Assembly (NCBI RefSeq): GCF_009905725.1
Contig: NZ_JAAAKV010000001.1
Coordinates: 62,001-126,000 of the forward strand
Length of the DNA stretch: 64,000 nucleotides
Reading direction: 5' to 3'
Origin: Emticicia sp. CRIBPO
GTDB lineage: Bacteria; Bacteroidota; Bacteroidia; Cytophagales; Spirosomataceae
Shown: in pieces, positions 1-8,099 of the stretch
Layout: each line of letters starts with the position of its first letter
How positions within the stretch are numbered: position 1 is the first letter of the stretch
Made by a program: the position numbers and the translations under genes
Notes under the pieces: generated by a model
The model's input: the letters and a program-made list of their open reading frames with translations, nothing else
Database searches by the model: none
What the model was told of the DNA's origin: nothing

Positions 1-102
1 GTGATTGTGGTGACCGCCACAGCCTACGGGGCACCTTATGGACACCCCCAGGTAGACAAGATGATGCAGGACTATATTTTGCCGGCTGTCATTGACAAAT
101 AA
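1..102 (+). CDS. C-terminal end of an unidentified protein (partial)
   Basis: An open frame runs from the first base of the window to a TAA at 100-102 and encodes 33 residues ending in ILPAVIDK. Its start lies outside the window. A perfect hairpin terminator follows 8 bases after the stop, which supports this being the real end of a gene on the plus strand. The fragment is too short to assign a family. Only the 3' end can be claimed. Confidence 0.6.
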   Translation: MIVVTATAYGAPYGHPQVDKMMQDYILPAVIDK

Positions 103-110
103 GCAGAAAA

Positions 111-143
111 GCCGCTTTCAGGATATTGAAAGCGGCTTTTTTT
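111..143 (+). terminator. Rho-independent terminator
   Basis: A perfect 10-bp stem (GCCGCTTTCA at 111-120, TGAAAGCGGC at 127-136) with a 6-base loop is followed by seven T. Four A precede the stem, so it may also stop transcripts of the convergent FKBP gene on the minus strand. Confidence 0.9.
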
Positions 144-160
144 ACTTTATTGATAACGGT

Positions 161-613
161 TTACTTAGCGGAAACCACCTCTACTTCAAACAGCAGCGGG
201 GCGTACGGAGGAATATCTTTTCCTGATCCGGCATAACCGTAACCGATGGAAGAGGGGAAAATCAGGGTAGCCTTCTCTCCCACTTTCATTTTGGCCACAC
301 CCTCGTCAAAGCCCTTGATGACTCTTCCGGCTCCTAAAACGAAATTAAAATTGCCGCTATCGAATTTCTTTCCTGACAAAAGTTTCCCTGTGTAGTTAAG
401 ATTAATGGTTTGCCCGGTTTTAACTGCCAGTCCGGTTGATTCCTTGGTTCTGATAAATCTCAGCCCGCTGGAAGTCTTTTCTGTCACAACAATATTATTG
501 GCTGAAATATAATTTTCGATTTGCTCTTCTTCTGGAAGGGACGAGACTTCGTCTTTCTGGCACGAAAAAATAGATAGTAAAATAAATGTAAAACCTAAAG
601 TGAGTCTTTTCAT
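161..613 (-). CDS. FKBP-type peptidyl-prolyl isomerase, lipoprotein
   Basis: This 150-residue protein is predicted to catalyse cis-trans isomerisation of proline bonds in exported proteins. The N-terminus is a lipoprotein signal: a hydrophobic segment ends in the lipobox-like SIFSC with Cys18 as the lipidated residue. The FKBP domain spans about residues 63-150, with the usual pocket residues visible as Tyr74, Phe84-Asp85, Val98-Ile99 and Tyr125, and the closing IPPYAPLLFEVEVV strand. It is a single-domain enzyme of normal length and probably sits in the periplasm or outer membrane. In gliding Bacteroidota the lipoprotein GldI belongs to this family, but nothing here proves that identity. The gene is monocistronic, with a plausible promoter and a shared bidirectional terminator. 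Confidence 0.93.
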   Translation of the reverse strand: MKRLTLGFTFILLSIFSCQKDEVSSLPEEEQIENYISANNIVVTEKTSSGLRFIRTKESTGLAVKTGQTINLNYTGKLLSGKKFDSGNFNFVLGAGRVIKGFDEGVAKMKVGEKATLIFPSSIGYGYAGSGKDIPPYAPLLFEVEVVSAK

Positions 614-638
614 GAATAATTTCTTTTTAGTAAGATAA

Positions 639-668
639 TTGAGAGATCAAAATTAAATCTTAATTTCG
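639..668 (+). promoter_or_regulatory. Possible promoter of the DinB-like gene
   Basis: TTG at 639-641 is followed after 19 bases by TAATTTCG at 661-668, one mismatch from TAnnTTTG. It lies 38 bases before the ATG at 706 and overlaps the divergent FKBP promoter. Confidence 0.35.
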
Positions 669-681
669 GTTATTAAGTCAA
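648..681 (-). promoter_or_regulatory. Promoter of the FKBP isomerase gene
   Basis: On the minus strand TTG (681-679) is followed after 23 bases by TAATTTTG (655-648), a full match to the Bacteroidota TAnnTTTG -7 element. The start codon lies about 35 bases downstream of the -7 element. This is a motif match only. Confidence 0.55.
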
Positions 682-705
682 ACCAGGAGTACAAATATAA
701 ATCTT

Positions 706-1227
706 ATGTCAAAAAACTCACTTGAAGTATGGCTTCGCGGACCACTTGAAGGCATACCCCCCTTGCTGCAACCTGCCGCCCATGCTTTGCTTCAGGCCCA
801 GGAAGAACTGAATCTGCTGTTGGTTGATTTTGACGAAACCTATCTTTGGGAAAGACCTTCAGGATTGGCCTCGGTTGCTTTTCATCTGCAACATTTATCC
901 GGAGTACTGGACAGACTTTTTACCTATGCCGACGGCCATTTACTGAATCCTGAACAACTGGCCGATCTGGCGAAAGAAAATGAGGCGTTTATTGAATGTA
1001 TGAATGCTGAACATCTGCTTTCCAGGTTCAATAAACAGATAGAGAAATCAATGGAGTACCTGAAAAATGTGGATCAGGATACCCTGACGGAGGTCAGAGG
1101 TGTAGGAAGAAACCAGATACCATCTACCAAATTGGGATTGCTGTTCCACGCGGCCGAACATACCATGCGGCATTTAGGGCAGCTGCTGGTAACAATAAGG
1201 GTCCTGAATCCGGGCATTAAGCAATAA
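706..1227 (+). CDS. DinB-family (four-helix, putative metal-binding) protein
   Basis: This 173-residue protein resembles the DinB/YfiT-like four-helix bundle superfamily. The typical histidines are present: His60 and His63 in VAFHLQHLSG, and His148, His152 and His156 in the C-terminal HAAEHTMRHLGQLL segment. Members are metal-binding and some are thiol-dependent transferases or damage-inducible proteins, but the substrate is unknown here. There is no signal peptide or membrane segment, so it is probably cytoplasmic. It is transcribed divergently from the FKBP gene and followed by a separately started hydrolase. Confidence 0.8.
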   Translation: MSKNSLEVWLRGPLEGIPPLLQPAAHALLQAQEELNLLLVDFDETYLWERPSGLASVAFHLQHLSGVLDRLFTYADGHLLNPEQLADLAKENEAFIECMNAEHLLSRFNKQIEKSMEYLKNVDQDTLTEVRGVGRNQIPSTKLGLLFHAAEHTMRHLGQLLVTIRVLNPGIKQ

Positions 1228-1311
1228 TCTTCTGTATCCGGCTCCAGGTTTTGCGGGTAAATGACGGGCAAATGACGTTAAAATGAGAGGATGCATCTGT
1301 TAAATTGCACC

Positions 1312-2991
1312 ATGAAAAATCAACATATGTCGCTTTACCTGGCCTCTTTTTTTCTTCTTTTTCTGGGAATTGAAACCCCTGGTTTTGCTTCAAAAAACAA
1401 TCCTGATTCACTGGAAATAAAGATTGATGCCATTCTCAAAAACTTTATTGGAAAAGACCGCCCCGGTGCTACAATCGGCATCATAGACCACGGCAGGCTG
1501 GTATATCAGAAGGGTTACGGGATGGCAGACCTCGAAAAGAAAATACCGAATCACCCTGATGTGATGTATAAAATTGCCTCGGTCAGTAAACAGTTTACCG
1601 CTACTGCCGTTTCACAATTGATCAGACAAAATAAGCTTTCTCTGCATGATGATATCCGTACCTATATTCCGGAGTTTCCGGATTATGGCAAGCGTATTTC
1701 TGTCAGCCATCTGCTGTATCATACCAGCGGAATCCGTGATTATATGGTCCTGATGTGGCTGACAGGCAAGAGTTTTGAAGAACCGTTTTTAAACCGGGAC
1801 GCACTTGAGATCATTAACAGGCAAGGCTCTCTGAACTTTACACCCGGTCAACGCTGCGTTTACAGCAATTCCAACTACATTTTACTGGCAGAAATCATCA
1901 AAAGGATCACCGGAAGATCTTTAAGCGACTATGCTGACGAAAACATCTTTAAAGGACTGAAAATGAAGCAATCTGGGTTTGAAAGCTACAAAATTCCCGG
2001 CAATCACACGCTGGCAATAAGTTATAAAAAGAATGAAAACAAGTACAGGTCATACCGGAATGGCAATCACGCCACCGGCGACGGCGGAATGTCGACAACG
2101 CTGAATGACCTGATCAAATGGGATCAGGAATTTTACGACAGCACTTCCGTTAACCAGGATATCCTGAAAAGAGGGGCATTAGAAAGCGGCAACATTTTAA
2201 GTTACGGAAGAGGCATAATGTTCAATACTTACAGGACACAGTCCGTGCAAACACATCCCGGGGCTTTTTTAGGTTACAGATCTGAGATACTCCGCTTCCC
2301 GAAACTACAGATCTCTGTCATTCTGTTAGGCAATTCTGACGAAATTAATCCGGAAGAGATTACCAGGAAAATTGCTGATATTTACGTTTTTAAGGATAAA
2401 ATGGACCTCTCAAATGACGAAAATCCACCAAGTACTCTTCCTGTTTCATATAAGGCCTTCACAGGAAAATATGAGGTCGCTCTAAATCTTTTCATTGATA
2501 TCCGGGAAGAAAATAACCAGATGATTGGCCAGGTAGGCGGACAAGCTGCACAAACACTATATCATGAAGCCGGAAATACTTTTAAAATCGGCAATACAAA
2601 CGACAAAGCTGTTTTCAAGACCGATTCTTCAGGAAAAGTATTCCAGCTGAATATCGTTCAGGGCCAGGGAACTACCAAAGCAGTAAAACTCGGGTTTGCT
2701 TCAGGAGAGGTGCTCGGTCAGTTTGCAGGAACGTATTACAGTGACGAACAAAAAGCCTCGTATGTGTTTGATATTCAGGACGGAGCCTTGTGGTTTAAAA
2801 CAGGTACAAACCCCGGAGTGAAAGCAGAGATCATTATTAAATACGATGTTTGTTATTTCAGTTATCAGAACCTGGAGCGGGCCACCATTAAATTCAGCAG
2901 GGGTGACACAGGCAGGATAACCGGTTTTACGCTCAGTTCAGGGAGGGTCTCCGGTTTAAAATTTGAGAAGAAACAGAGATCAATACCATAA
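1312..2991 (+). CDS. Secreted serine hydrolase of the beta-lactamase / DD-peptidase (class C-like) family
   Basis: The protein has 559 residues when started at the ATG at 1312, which begins directly with a signal peptide (MKNQHMSLYLASFFLLF). An ATG at 1291 in the same frame would add seven non-typical residues. Catalytic motifs of the serine beta-lactamase fold are present: SVSK (SxxK, Ser90 and Lys93), YSN (184-186), and HPG (315-317) in place of KTG. The remaining 200 residues form a C-terminal beta-rich domain, as in many Bacteroidota serine hydrolases. It probably acts in the periplasm on peptidoglycan peptides, D-amino-acid peptides or esters; real beta-lactam resistance cannot be inferred. 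A terminator shared with the convergent M48 gene follows. Confidence 0.9.
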   Translation: MKNQHMSLYLASFFLLFLGIETPGFASKNNPDSLEIKIDAILKNFIGKDRPGATIGIIDHGRLVYQKGYGMADLEKKIPNHPDVMYKIASVSKQFTATAVSQLIRQNKLSLHDDIRTYIPEFPDYGKRISVSHLLYHTSGIRDYMVLMWLTGKSFEEPFLNRDALEIINRQGSLNFTPGQRCVYSNSNYILLAEIIKRITGRSLSDYADENIFKGLKMKQSGFESYKIPGNHTLAISYKKNENKYRSYRNGNHATGDGGMSTTLNDLIKWDQEFYDSTSVNQDILKRGALESGNILSYGRGIMFNTYRTQSVQTHPGAFLGYRSEILRFPKLQISVILLGNSDEINPEEITRKIADIYVFKDKMDLSNDENPPSTLPVSYKAFTGKYEVALNLFIDIREENNQMIGQVGGQAAQTLYHEAGNTFKIGNTNDKAVFKTDSSGKVFQLNIVQGQGTTKAVKLGFASGEVLGQFAGTYYSDEQKASYVFDIQDGALWFKTGTNPGVKAEIIIKYDVCYFSYQNLERATIKFSRGDTGRITGFTLSSGRVSGLKFEKKQRSIP

Positions 2992-2994
2992 AAA

Positions 2995-3030
2995 GAGGGC
3001 TATCATTGAAAAATGACAGCCCTCTCTTCT
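2995..3030. terminator. Shared bidirectional terminator hairpin
   Basis: The arms GAGGGCTATCATT (2995-3007) and AATGACAGCCCTC (3012-3024) pair with one A/C mismatch. The hairpin lies between the convergent hydrolase and M48 genes and is flanked by A-rich (left) and T-rich (right) sequence. Confidence 0.75.
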
Positions 3031-3044
3031 AAAACACTACTTTA

Positions 3045-3878
3045 TTACTTATTGGCATAAGCACTGTAATATTTCATCGCTTTATCCATGTTTTTCTGAA
3101 GACTGGCAATCCTGTCTGCATCTGCAGGGTGAGTAGAAAGCAGCTTAGGCGGCTTAGAAGAATTTTTACCGGCCTCAGCCATTCTCTGCCAGAAAGCTAC
3201 CGCTTCGTTAGGATTATATCCCGCCATAGCCATAAAGATCAAACCCAGCTGATCGGCTTCAGATTCCTGTTTACGGCTGTTAGGCAAAACACCGCCTACT
3301 GTGGTTCCGATACCAAGTACCTGTCCCGCAAGGTTCATCAGTCTTTCATCACCGGTAGCTACTCCCGTAGCAAGGGCTCCGATCTGCGTAAAACCTTGTG
3401 CCACCATGGCATTGCTCATCCTTTCGCGTCCGTGCTCTGCAATCGCGTGGGCAATTTCATGACCCATCACCACCGCTACACCATCTTCTCCCTTACAAAC
3501 GGGTAAGATACCGGTATAGAAACAAACTTTTCCACCAGGCATACACCAGGCGTTAACTTCCTTGCTTTCCACCAGTTTAAATTCCCATTGATATCCGTTA
3601 ATGATGTGACTGTAGTTGTTCTGGATCAGGTAATCTTCCACCGCTTTTTTGATACGGCCCCCAACCCTGGTAATCATTTCAGCATCCCTGTTTTTATAAG
3701 GGACTACCTTTGAAGAGTCCATAAACCCTTTGTACTCAGTAAAGCTCATAGCCATCATTTGCTCTCCCGAAACCATACCGACGAATTGTTTACGGTTGGT
3801 TAACGGAACTCGCTGACAGGCAATAATTGTGGTGACCAGTGCGATCGCAGTTAAGAGAATTCTTGTTTGTGTTTTCAT
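3045..3878 (-). CDS. M48-family zinc metalloprotease, lipoprotein
   Basis: This 277-residue protease starts with a lipoprotein signal ending at Cys21 (TIIAC). The zinc site HEIAH is at 140-144, with the downstream ExEAD motif at 205-209 providing the third ligand. The C-terminal STHPADADRIASLQ segment is typical of BepA/LoiP-like periplasmic M48 peptidases, which degrade or help fold outer membrane proteins. There is no TPR domain, so it is closer to the short LoiP/YcaL type than to BepA. It is rich in Met (17 by hand count). It is monocistronic, convergent with the serine hydrolase and divergent from the FAA-hydrolase-family gene. Confidence 0.93.
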   Translation of the reverse strand: MKTQTRILLTAIALVTTIIACQRVPLTNRKQFVGMVSGEQMMAMSFTEYKGFMDSSKVVPYKNRDAEMITRVGGRIKKAVEDYLIQNNYSHIINGYQWEFKLVESKEVNAWCMPGGKVCFYTGILPVCKGEDGVAVVMGHEIAHAIAEHGRERMSNAMVAQGFTQIGALATGVATGDERLMNLAGQVLGIGTTVGGVLPNSRKQESEADQLGLIFMAMAGYNPNEAVAFWQRMAEAGKNSSKPPKLLSTHPADADRIASLQKNMDKAMKYYSAYANK

Positions 3879-3927
3879 TTTATATGGTTTATTAATTTAC
3901 AAATTAAACGATAATACATCAGATTAA

Positions 3928-3960
3928 TTGAGTCTTTTAAAACCTTTAGACTTATTTTTG
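3928..3960 (+). promoter_or_regulatory. Consensus Bacteroidota promoter of the FAA-hydrolase gene
   Basis: TTG (3928-3930), a 22-base spacer and TATTTTTG (3953-3960) match TTG-N17..23-TAnnTTTG exactly. Transcription should start near 3966. This rules out the in-frame TTG at 3928 as translation start, because it is part of the -33 element, and supports the ATG at 3982. Confidence 0.7.
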
Positions 3961-3981
3961 CAGAAAAAGTATCACAGTCTT

Positions 3982-4590
3982 ATGAAAATATTAGCCGTCG
4001 GGCGTAATTATGCCGAGCATATCAAGGAATTAAGTAATGAGAAACCGGACGAACCGGTTATTTTTTCAAAACCTGAAACAGCATTGCTTAAAAACAATGA
4101 ACCGTTTTATTACCCTGACTTCTCTACCGACATTCATCATGAAGTGGAAGTAGTGATCAAAATCTCTAAAATGGGTAAAAATATTGAAGAGCAGTTTGCT
4201 CATAAATATTATGAGGAAATCGGCCTGGGGATTGACTTCACCGCCAGGGATATCCAGAGCAAACTGAAGAGCAAAGGCCTTCCCTGGGACCTGGCTAAGG
4301 GTTTTAACGACTCTGCCCCTGTTTCTGAGTTTGTTTCCAAATCAGATTATGACTTGTCAAATCTTAATTTCTCGCTGGACATCAACGGGGAAAGAAAGCA
4401 AACCGGAAATACGTCTTTGATGCTTTTTTCGTTTGACTATCTGATAAGCTTTATTTCCAGGTACTTTACCCTGAAAACCGGCGACCTTATATTTACAGGA
4501 ACTCCGAGCGGTGTTTCTCCCGTTAAAACAGGTGACCACCTCACCGGTCATTTAGAAAATAAATTAATGTTTGACTTTGAAGTGAAATAG
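3982..4590 (+). CDS. Fumarylacetoacetate hydrolase (FAH) family protein
   Basis: This 202-residue protein opens with MKILAVGRNYAEH, typical of the compact single-domain FAH family (YcgM/FAHD1-like). These are metal-dependent enzymes such as acylpyruvate hydrolase or oxaloacetate decarboxylase, or 2-keto-acid isomerases. The metal-ligand segment HHEVEVVI and the family motifs DFTARDIQ, GLPWDLAKGFNDSAP and FTGTPSGV are visible. The substrate cannot be deduced. The start was chosen because a consensus promoter lies immediately upstream and the extra 18 upstream residues do not fit the family. It is 6 bases ahead of the M23 peptidase gene and probably co-transcribed. Confidence 0.9.
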   Translation: MKILAVGRNYAEHIKELSNEKPDEPVIFSKPETALLKNNEPFYYPDFSTDIHHEVEVVIKISKMGKNIEEQFAHKYYEEIGLGIDFTARDIQSKLKSKGLPWDLAKGFNDSAPVSEFVSKSDYDLSNLNFSLDINGERKQTGNTSLMLFSFDYLISFISRYFTLKTGDLIFTGTPSGVSPVKTGDHLTGHLENKLMFDFEVK

Positions 4591-4596
4591 TTGTTG

Positions 4597-6501
4597 ATGG
4601 TAAGATTAAAGTTAGTTTTAGTATTATTTTTTGTTATAAAAGGAATCACAGCCTCCGGACAACAAAAAGAACAGAATCCATTTTCCAAAGGATATTTTAT
4701 CCTGCCCATTGCTCCGGGAGAGATCACCTCTCTGTCAGGTTGTTATGGTGATATAAGAATCAACCATTTTCATGCAGGCCTTGATGTCAGGACAGGCGGC
4801 GTGGAAGGTAAAAGTGTTTACGCTGCTGCTGAAGGGTATGTATCCCGCATTAAAGTCATGAAAGGCGGATATGGCAATGCCCTGTACATCACCCATCCGA
4901 ACGGCTTAACCACCGTTTATGCCCACCTCAAAGAATACGCGGATACAATCGGCGTGTATTTGAGAGCAAAACAATACCAGGCCCGGTCATGGGAACTGGA
5001 CATTGAACTCAAACCGGATGAAATCCCGGTGAAGAAAGGTCAGCTGGTAGCCATTTCCGGCAATACGGGTGGATCTGCAGGCCCGCACCTGCATTTTGAA
5101 ATCAGGGACAAAGAAGAAAATGCACTGGATCCTGCCATGTTCGGGTTTTATGAAATCAGGGACGTGCTCCCTCCTACCATTGAGCTGATCAGCCTGAAAT
5201 GTGTCTCCAAAGACGCCAGAATCAACGGAAAATTCGGTATATTTAATTTCTATCCGGTCAGAGGAAAAGGCGGGAAAGTCTCCTTACCGAAAAGGATCGA
5301 GGCTGTCGGGGAAATAGCGATGGAAGTACTGACTTTCGACAAAGCCCAGAACACACCCTTCAGACTCGGTGTCAAGCAGATTGACCTGAGTGTGGATGAA
5401 GAAAGTGTGTACAGATTCAGGCTTGAAAAAATGTCATTTGAGCATAAAATGGATATGAATGCACACGTCAACTATGATAAACTGATATCCAAAGGGCAGA
5501 AAATACATAAATGTTATGTTGAACCTAACGTTTCCAATGATTTCTATATAACCAATGCCACCAAAGGAACCTTCACCATCGAGCCCGGTAAAAACAGGAA
5601 GGTGTCACTGAGTGTGAGGGATGTATTCGATAATGTGTCAGAGCTGGATTTCGTGATCAATGGTGCGGCAATTGCTGAAAATACAGTATCAGAAACAGTG
5701 ATTGCCGGAAAGAAGCCACTGACGGTGAGTACAGAGATTTATGATCATTACCTGATCATCAAGGCTAACGGCACACAAAGAGAAACCAATATGGCCTATC
5801 TGAACAATAAAGGCAAGATAACGGCATTACCGCTGGCCTATCAGACTGGTTTGGAAAAAGTATTTATTTATGATTTCAGAGAAGGCCTGATAGAAAGTTT
5901 TAAGATTGAAGACCTGAATATGCCGGTTTCGGTTACCCACAGGGTGTCGCCGAAAAACACGAAAGTGAAAGAAGAAAGCTTCTCCGCCGATTTCAGCGGG
6001 GCTACTTACGGCGAAGTATTTCTTAACCTGGCGACTTATGGAAACGAACTTTTGCTGGACAGGGACTACATTCCTCTGAAAAAACCGGCAGAAGTGAAAT
6101 GGAAAACCACCATGCCGCTTAATTTCCCAGAAAAACAGAAAGTGTATATCAAAGGGGCAAAACCTAAATACGTGGGAGGAACCTGGGCCGGCAATGAGAT
6201 TTCATTTGATGCCAAAGAACTCGGAACTTACCAGATCCTTACCGATTTTGACCCGCCATACATCACAAAGAAAATTGTGACGCCGGATAAACTGGTCTTT
6301 GTCGTTTCAGATGGCCTGTCGGGCATCAAAGAAATCAAATGCCTGGTGGATAATGAATGGATACTGATGAACTATGAATATAAAAACGGGTACATTTGGT
6401 CAGAAAAGTTGGATAATTCAAAACCTTTTAGTGGTAAAGTGGAGTTATCCATTACAGACAACTGTAACAATGTCCAGATTTTCGAAACCAATCTTAATTA
6501 A
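4597..6501 (+). CDS. Secreted M23-family (LytM-like) peptidase
   Basis: This 634-residue protein has an N-terminal signal peptide ending near ASGQQ. The LytM/M23 zinc site is intact: His59-x3-Asp63 in HFHAGLD and His164-x-His166 in HLHFEIR. This points to a peptidoglycan endopeptidase or a regulator of one. The following 450 residues are beta-rich, with no catalytic motif recognised; this long tail is common in Bacteroidota M23 proteins. The ATG at 4597 is preferred over TTG codons at 4591 and 4594. The gene lies between the FAH-family gene and bcp with gaps of 6 bases on each side, suggesting one operon. Confidence 0.9.
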   Translation: MVRLKLVLVLFFVIKGITASGQQKEQNPFSKGYFILPIAPGEITSLSGCYGDIRINHFHAGLDVRTGGVEGKSVYAAAEGYVSRIKVMKGGYGNALYITHPNGLTTVYAHLKEYADTIGVYLRAKQYQARSWELDIELKPDEIPVKKGQLVAISGNTGGSAGPHLHFEIRDKEENALDPAMFGFYEIRDVLPPTIELISLKCVSKDARINGKFGIFNFYPVRGKGGKVSLPKRIEAVGEIAMEVLTFDKAQNTPFRLGVKQIDLSVDEESVYRFRLEKMSFEHKMDMNAHVNYDKLISKGQKIHKCYVEPNVSNDFYITNATKGTFTIEPGKNRKVSLSVRDVFDNVSELDFVINGAAIAENTVSETVIAGKKPLTVSTEIYDHYLIIKANGTQRETNMAYLNNKGKITALPLAYQTGLEKVFIYDFREGLIESFKIEDLNMPVSVTHRVSPKNTKVKEESFSADFSGATYGEVFLNLATYGNELLLDRDYIPLKKPAEVKWKTTMPLNFPEKQKVYIKGAKPKYVGGTWAGNEISFDAKELGTYQILTDFDPPYITKKIVTPDKLVFVVSDGLSGIKEIKCLVDNEWILMNYEYKNGYIWSEKLDNSKPFSGKVELSITDNCNNVQIFETNLN

Positions 6502-6507
6502 AAATTA

Positions 6508-6954
6508 ATGACCCCTCAGATAGGAAAACCGGCTCCTTTGTTTGAAGCCCAGAACCAGGATGGCGAGACCATAAAACTCTCGGACTTTCTAGGTAAAAAA
6601 GTAGTGCTGTACTTTTATCCGAAAGACAGCACACCCAAATGTACAGACCAGGCCTGTAACCTTCGCGACAACTATGATGCATTGCTTGCCAAAGGCATGG
6701 TAGTGATAGGCGTAAGTGCGGACAGTGCCAAATCACATAAAAAATTCATTAAGAAATATGAATTGCCGTTCGACCTGCTGGTTGACGAAGAGCATGAACT
6801 TTGTGAAAAATACGGGGTCTGGGTTGAAAAAAGCATGTATGGTAAAAAATTCATGGGTGTTTTCAGAACCACTTTCGTGATTGATGAAAAAGGTATCATT
6901 ACCGAAATCATCGACAAGATTGATGCGAACGATCATGCCAATCAGATCATGTAA
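6508..6954 (+). CDS. bcp: Thioredoxin-dependent peroxiredoxin, BCP/PrxQ type
   Basis: This 148-residue enzyme reduces hydroperoxides in the cytoplasm. The motif DSTPKCTDQAC carries the peroxidatic Cys45 and resolving Cys50 with the same spacing and numbering as in E. coli BCP. The length is normal. It is the last gene of the probable FAH-M23-bcp operon, starts 6 bases after the M23 stop, and is closed by a strong terminator. Confidence 0.96.
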   Translation: MTPQIGKPAPLFEAQNQDGETIKLSDFLGKKVVLYFYPKDSTPKCTDQACNLRDNYDALLAKGMVVIGVSADSAKSHKKFIKKYELPFDLLVDEEHELCEKYGVWVEKSMYGKKFMGVFRTTFVIDEKGIITEIIDKIDANDHANQIM

Positions 6955-6972
6955 ATCGTAAATGACCATATG

Positions 6973-7003
6973 AAAAGCAGCATCTTCTGATGCTGCTTTT
7001 TTT
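6973..7003 (+). terminator. Rho-independent terminator after bcp
   Basis: The arms AGCAGCATC (6976-6984) and GATGCTGCT (6989-6997) pair perfectly around TTCT and run into a T tract to 7003. Confidence 0.9.
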
Positions 7004-7074
7004 GTTTACACCAAAGAGTTTCTGAAAATCTCTGAAAAAATATGTAATTTGAAAATCTACTATCTTTTAGTCAC

Positions 7075-7941
7075 ATGAAAATAAGTTTTGACAGCCAGGA
7101 CCTGAAACAGAAACCTGATAAGTTAAGCCCTTTCAGGGAGCGGTTGCACGAAATCATTTTTGAAGCAGAAACACCCCAGGGTAAGCTGTTCGACGTCATT
7201 TTACTGGTAATGATCCTCCTGAGCATATTGGTGCTGATGCTGGAAACGGTGCCTTCTTACCAGGCCAGGTGGCAGGACGAGTTTAAAGTACTGGACTGGA
7301 CCTTTACCGTGTTTTTCACGATTGAATACCTGCTCAGGCTGTATTGTGTCTACAGTCCCAAAAGATATGTTATCAGCTTTTTTGGCATTATCGACCTGGT
7401 CTCGATCCTGCCCAGTTATCTCAGCATATTTTTCCCTGGCACACAATCGCTGATGATTGTCAGGGGTTTAAGGTTGCTGAGGGTTTTCAGGATATTTAAG
7501 CTGGATAATTTCCTTCACCAGGGCAATGTCATCGTAGCAGCTTTAAAATCAAGCCGTACCAAGATTTCCATCTTCATGTTTTTTGTACTTTTACTGGTTA
7601 ACATCTTCGGTTCGGTCATGTACCTGGTCGAACATGAAGTCAATGAAGGGTTCAACAGCATACCCAGGGGTATTTACTGGTCTATTGTGACCATCACCAC
7701 GGTAGGTTACGGCGACATCTCTCCTGTTACTCCCCTGGGCCAGATGATTGCTTCTGTGATCATGATCATGGGTTATGCCATTATTGCTGTTCCGACAGGT
7801 ATTGTGACCTCTGCGGTCATGAATGCCGATAAACCGGAGAAAAGTACATCGGAGGCATGCATCAATTGCGGGAAGGACGGACATGATCATAATGCCGTTT
7901 ATTGTAAGTTTTGCGGACATCATCTGAACGAAAGGAGATAA
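7075..7941 (+). CDS. Voltage-gated potassium channel with C-terminal zinc ribbon
   Basis: This 288-residue inner membrane protein has the six-helix voltage-gated layout. S1 is at about 38-57, S4 carries regularly spaced arginines (Arg130, 133, 136, 139), and the pore loop carries the potassium selectivity filter TVGYGD at 209-214. S6 ends near 250. The tail contains a CxxC-N11-CxxC ribbon (Cys262, 265, 277, 280) with extra histidines between, which could bind zinc. The channel itself is family-typical; the tail suggests metal or redox gating or an assembly role, which is inference. It is monocistronic. Confidence 0.92.
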   Translation: MKISFDSQDLKQKPDKLSPFRERLHEIIFEAETPQGKLFDVILLVMILLSILVLMLETVPSYQARWQDEFKVLDWTFTVFFTIEYLLRLYCVYSPKRYVISFFGIIDLVSILPSYLSIFFPGTQSLMIVRGLRLLRVFRIFKLDNFLHQGNVIVAALKSSRTKISIFMFFVLLLVNIFGSVMYLVEHEVNEGFNSIPRGIYWSIVTITTVGYGDISPVTPLGQMIASVIMIMGYAIIAVPTGIVTSAVMNADKPEKSTSEACINCGKDGHDHNAVYCKFCGHHLNERR

Positions 7942-8053
7942 ATCCGGGTCTTCATCATGCCATACATCGCTTCGAAATATAAAATTATCACCAAAAGCAC
8001 TGATTATCTTCTCTTTTCTACGGATTGGATTTTTCTAACTCTGCAAAAAATGG

Positions 8054-8061
8054 TAGTTTTG
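8054..8061 (+). promoter_or_regulatory. Possible -7 element of the transketolase operon
   Basis: TAGTTTTG is a full match to TAnnTTTG and lies 38 bases before the ATG. The nearest upstream TTG (8025-8027) is 26 bases away, slightly beyond the usual spacing. Confidence 0.4.
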
Positions 8062-8099
8062 CAGTAATTTCTAATTAATCATAAACATACATATATTAA

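Noticed and set aside
1291-1311. Upstream ATG at 1291 as start of the serine hydrolase
   Set aside because: The purine run GAGAGG touches this ATG with no spacing, and the added residues MHLLNCT precede an already complete signal peptide starting at 1312.
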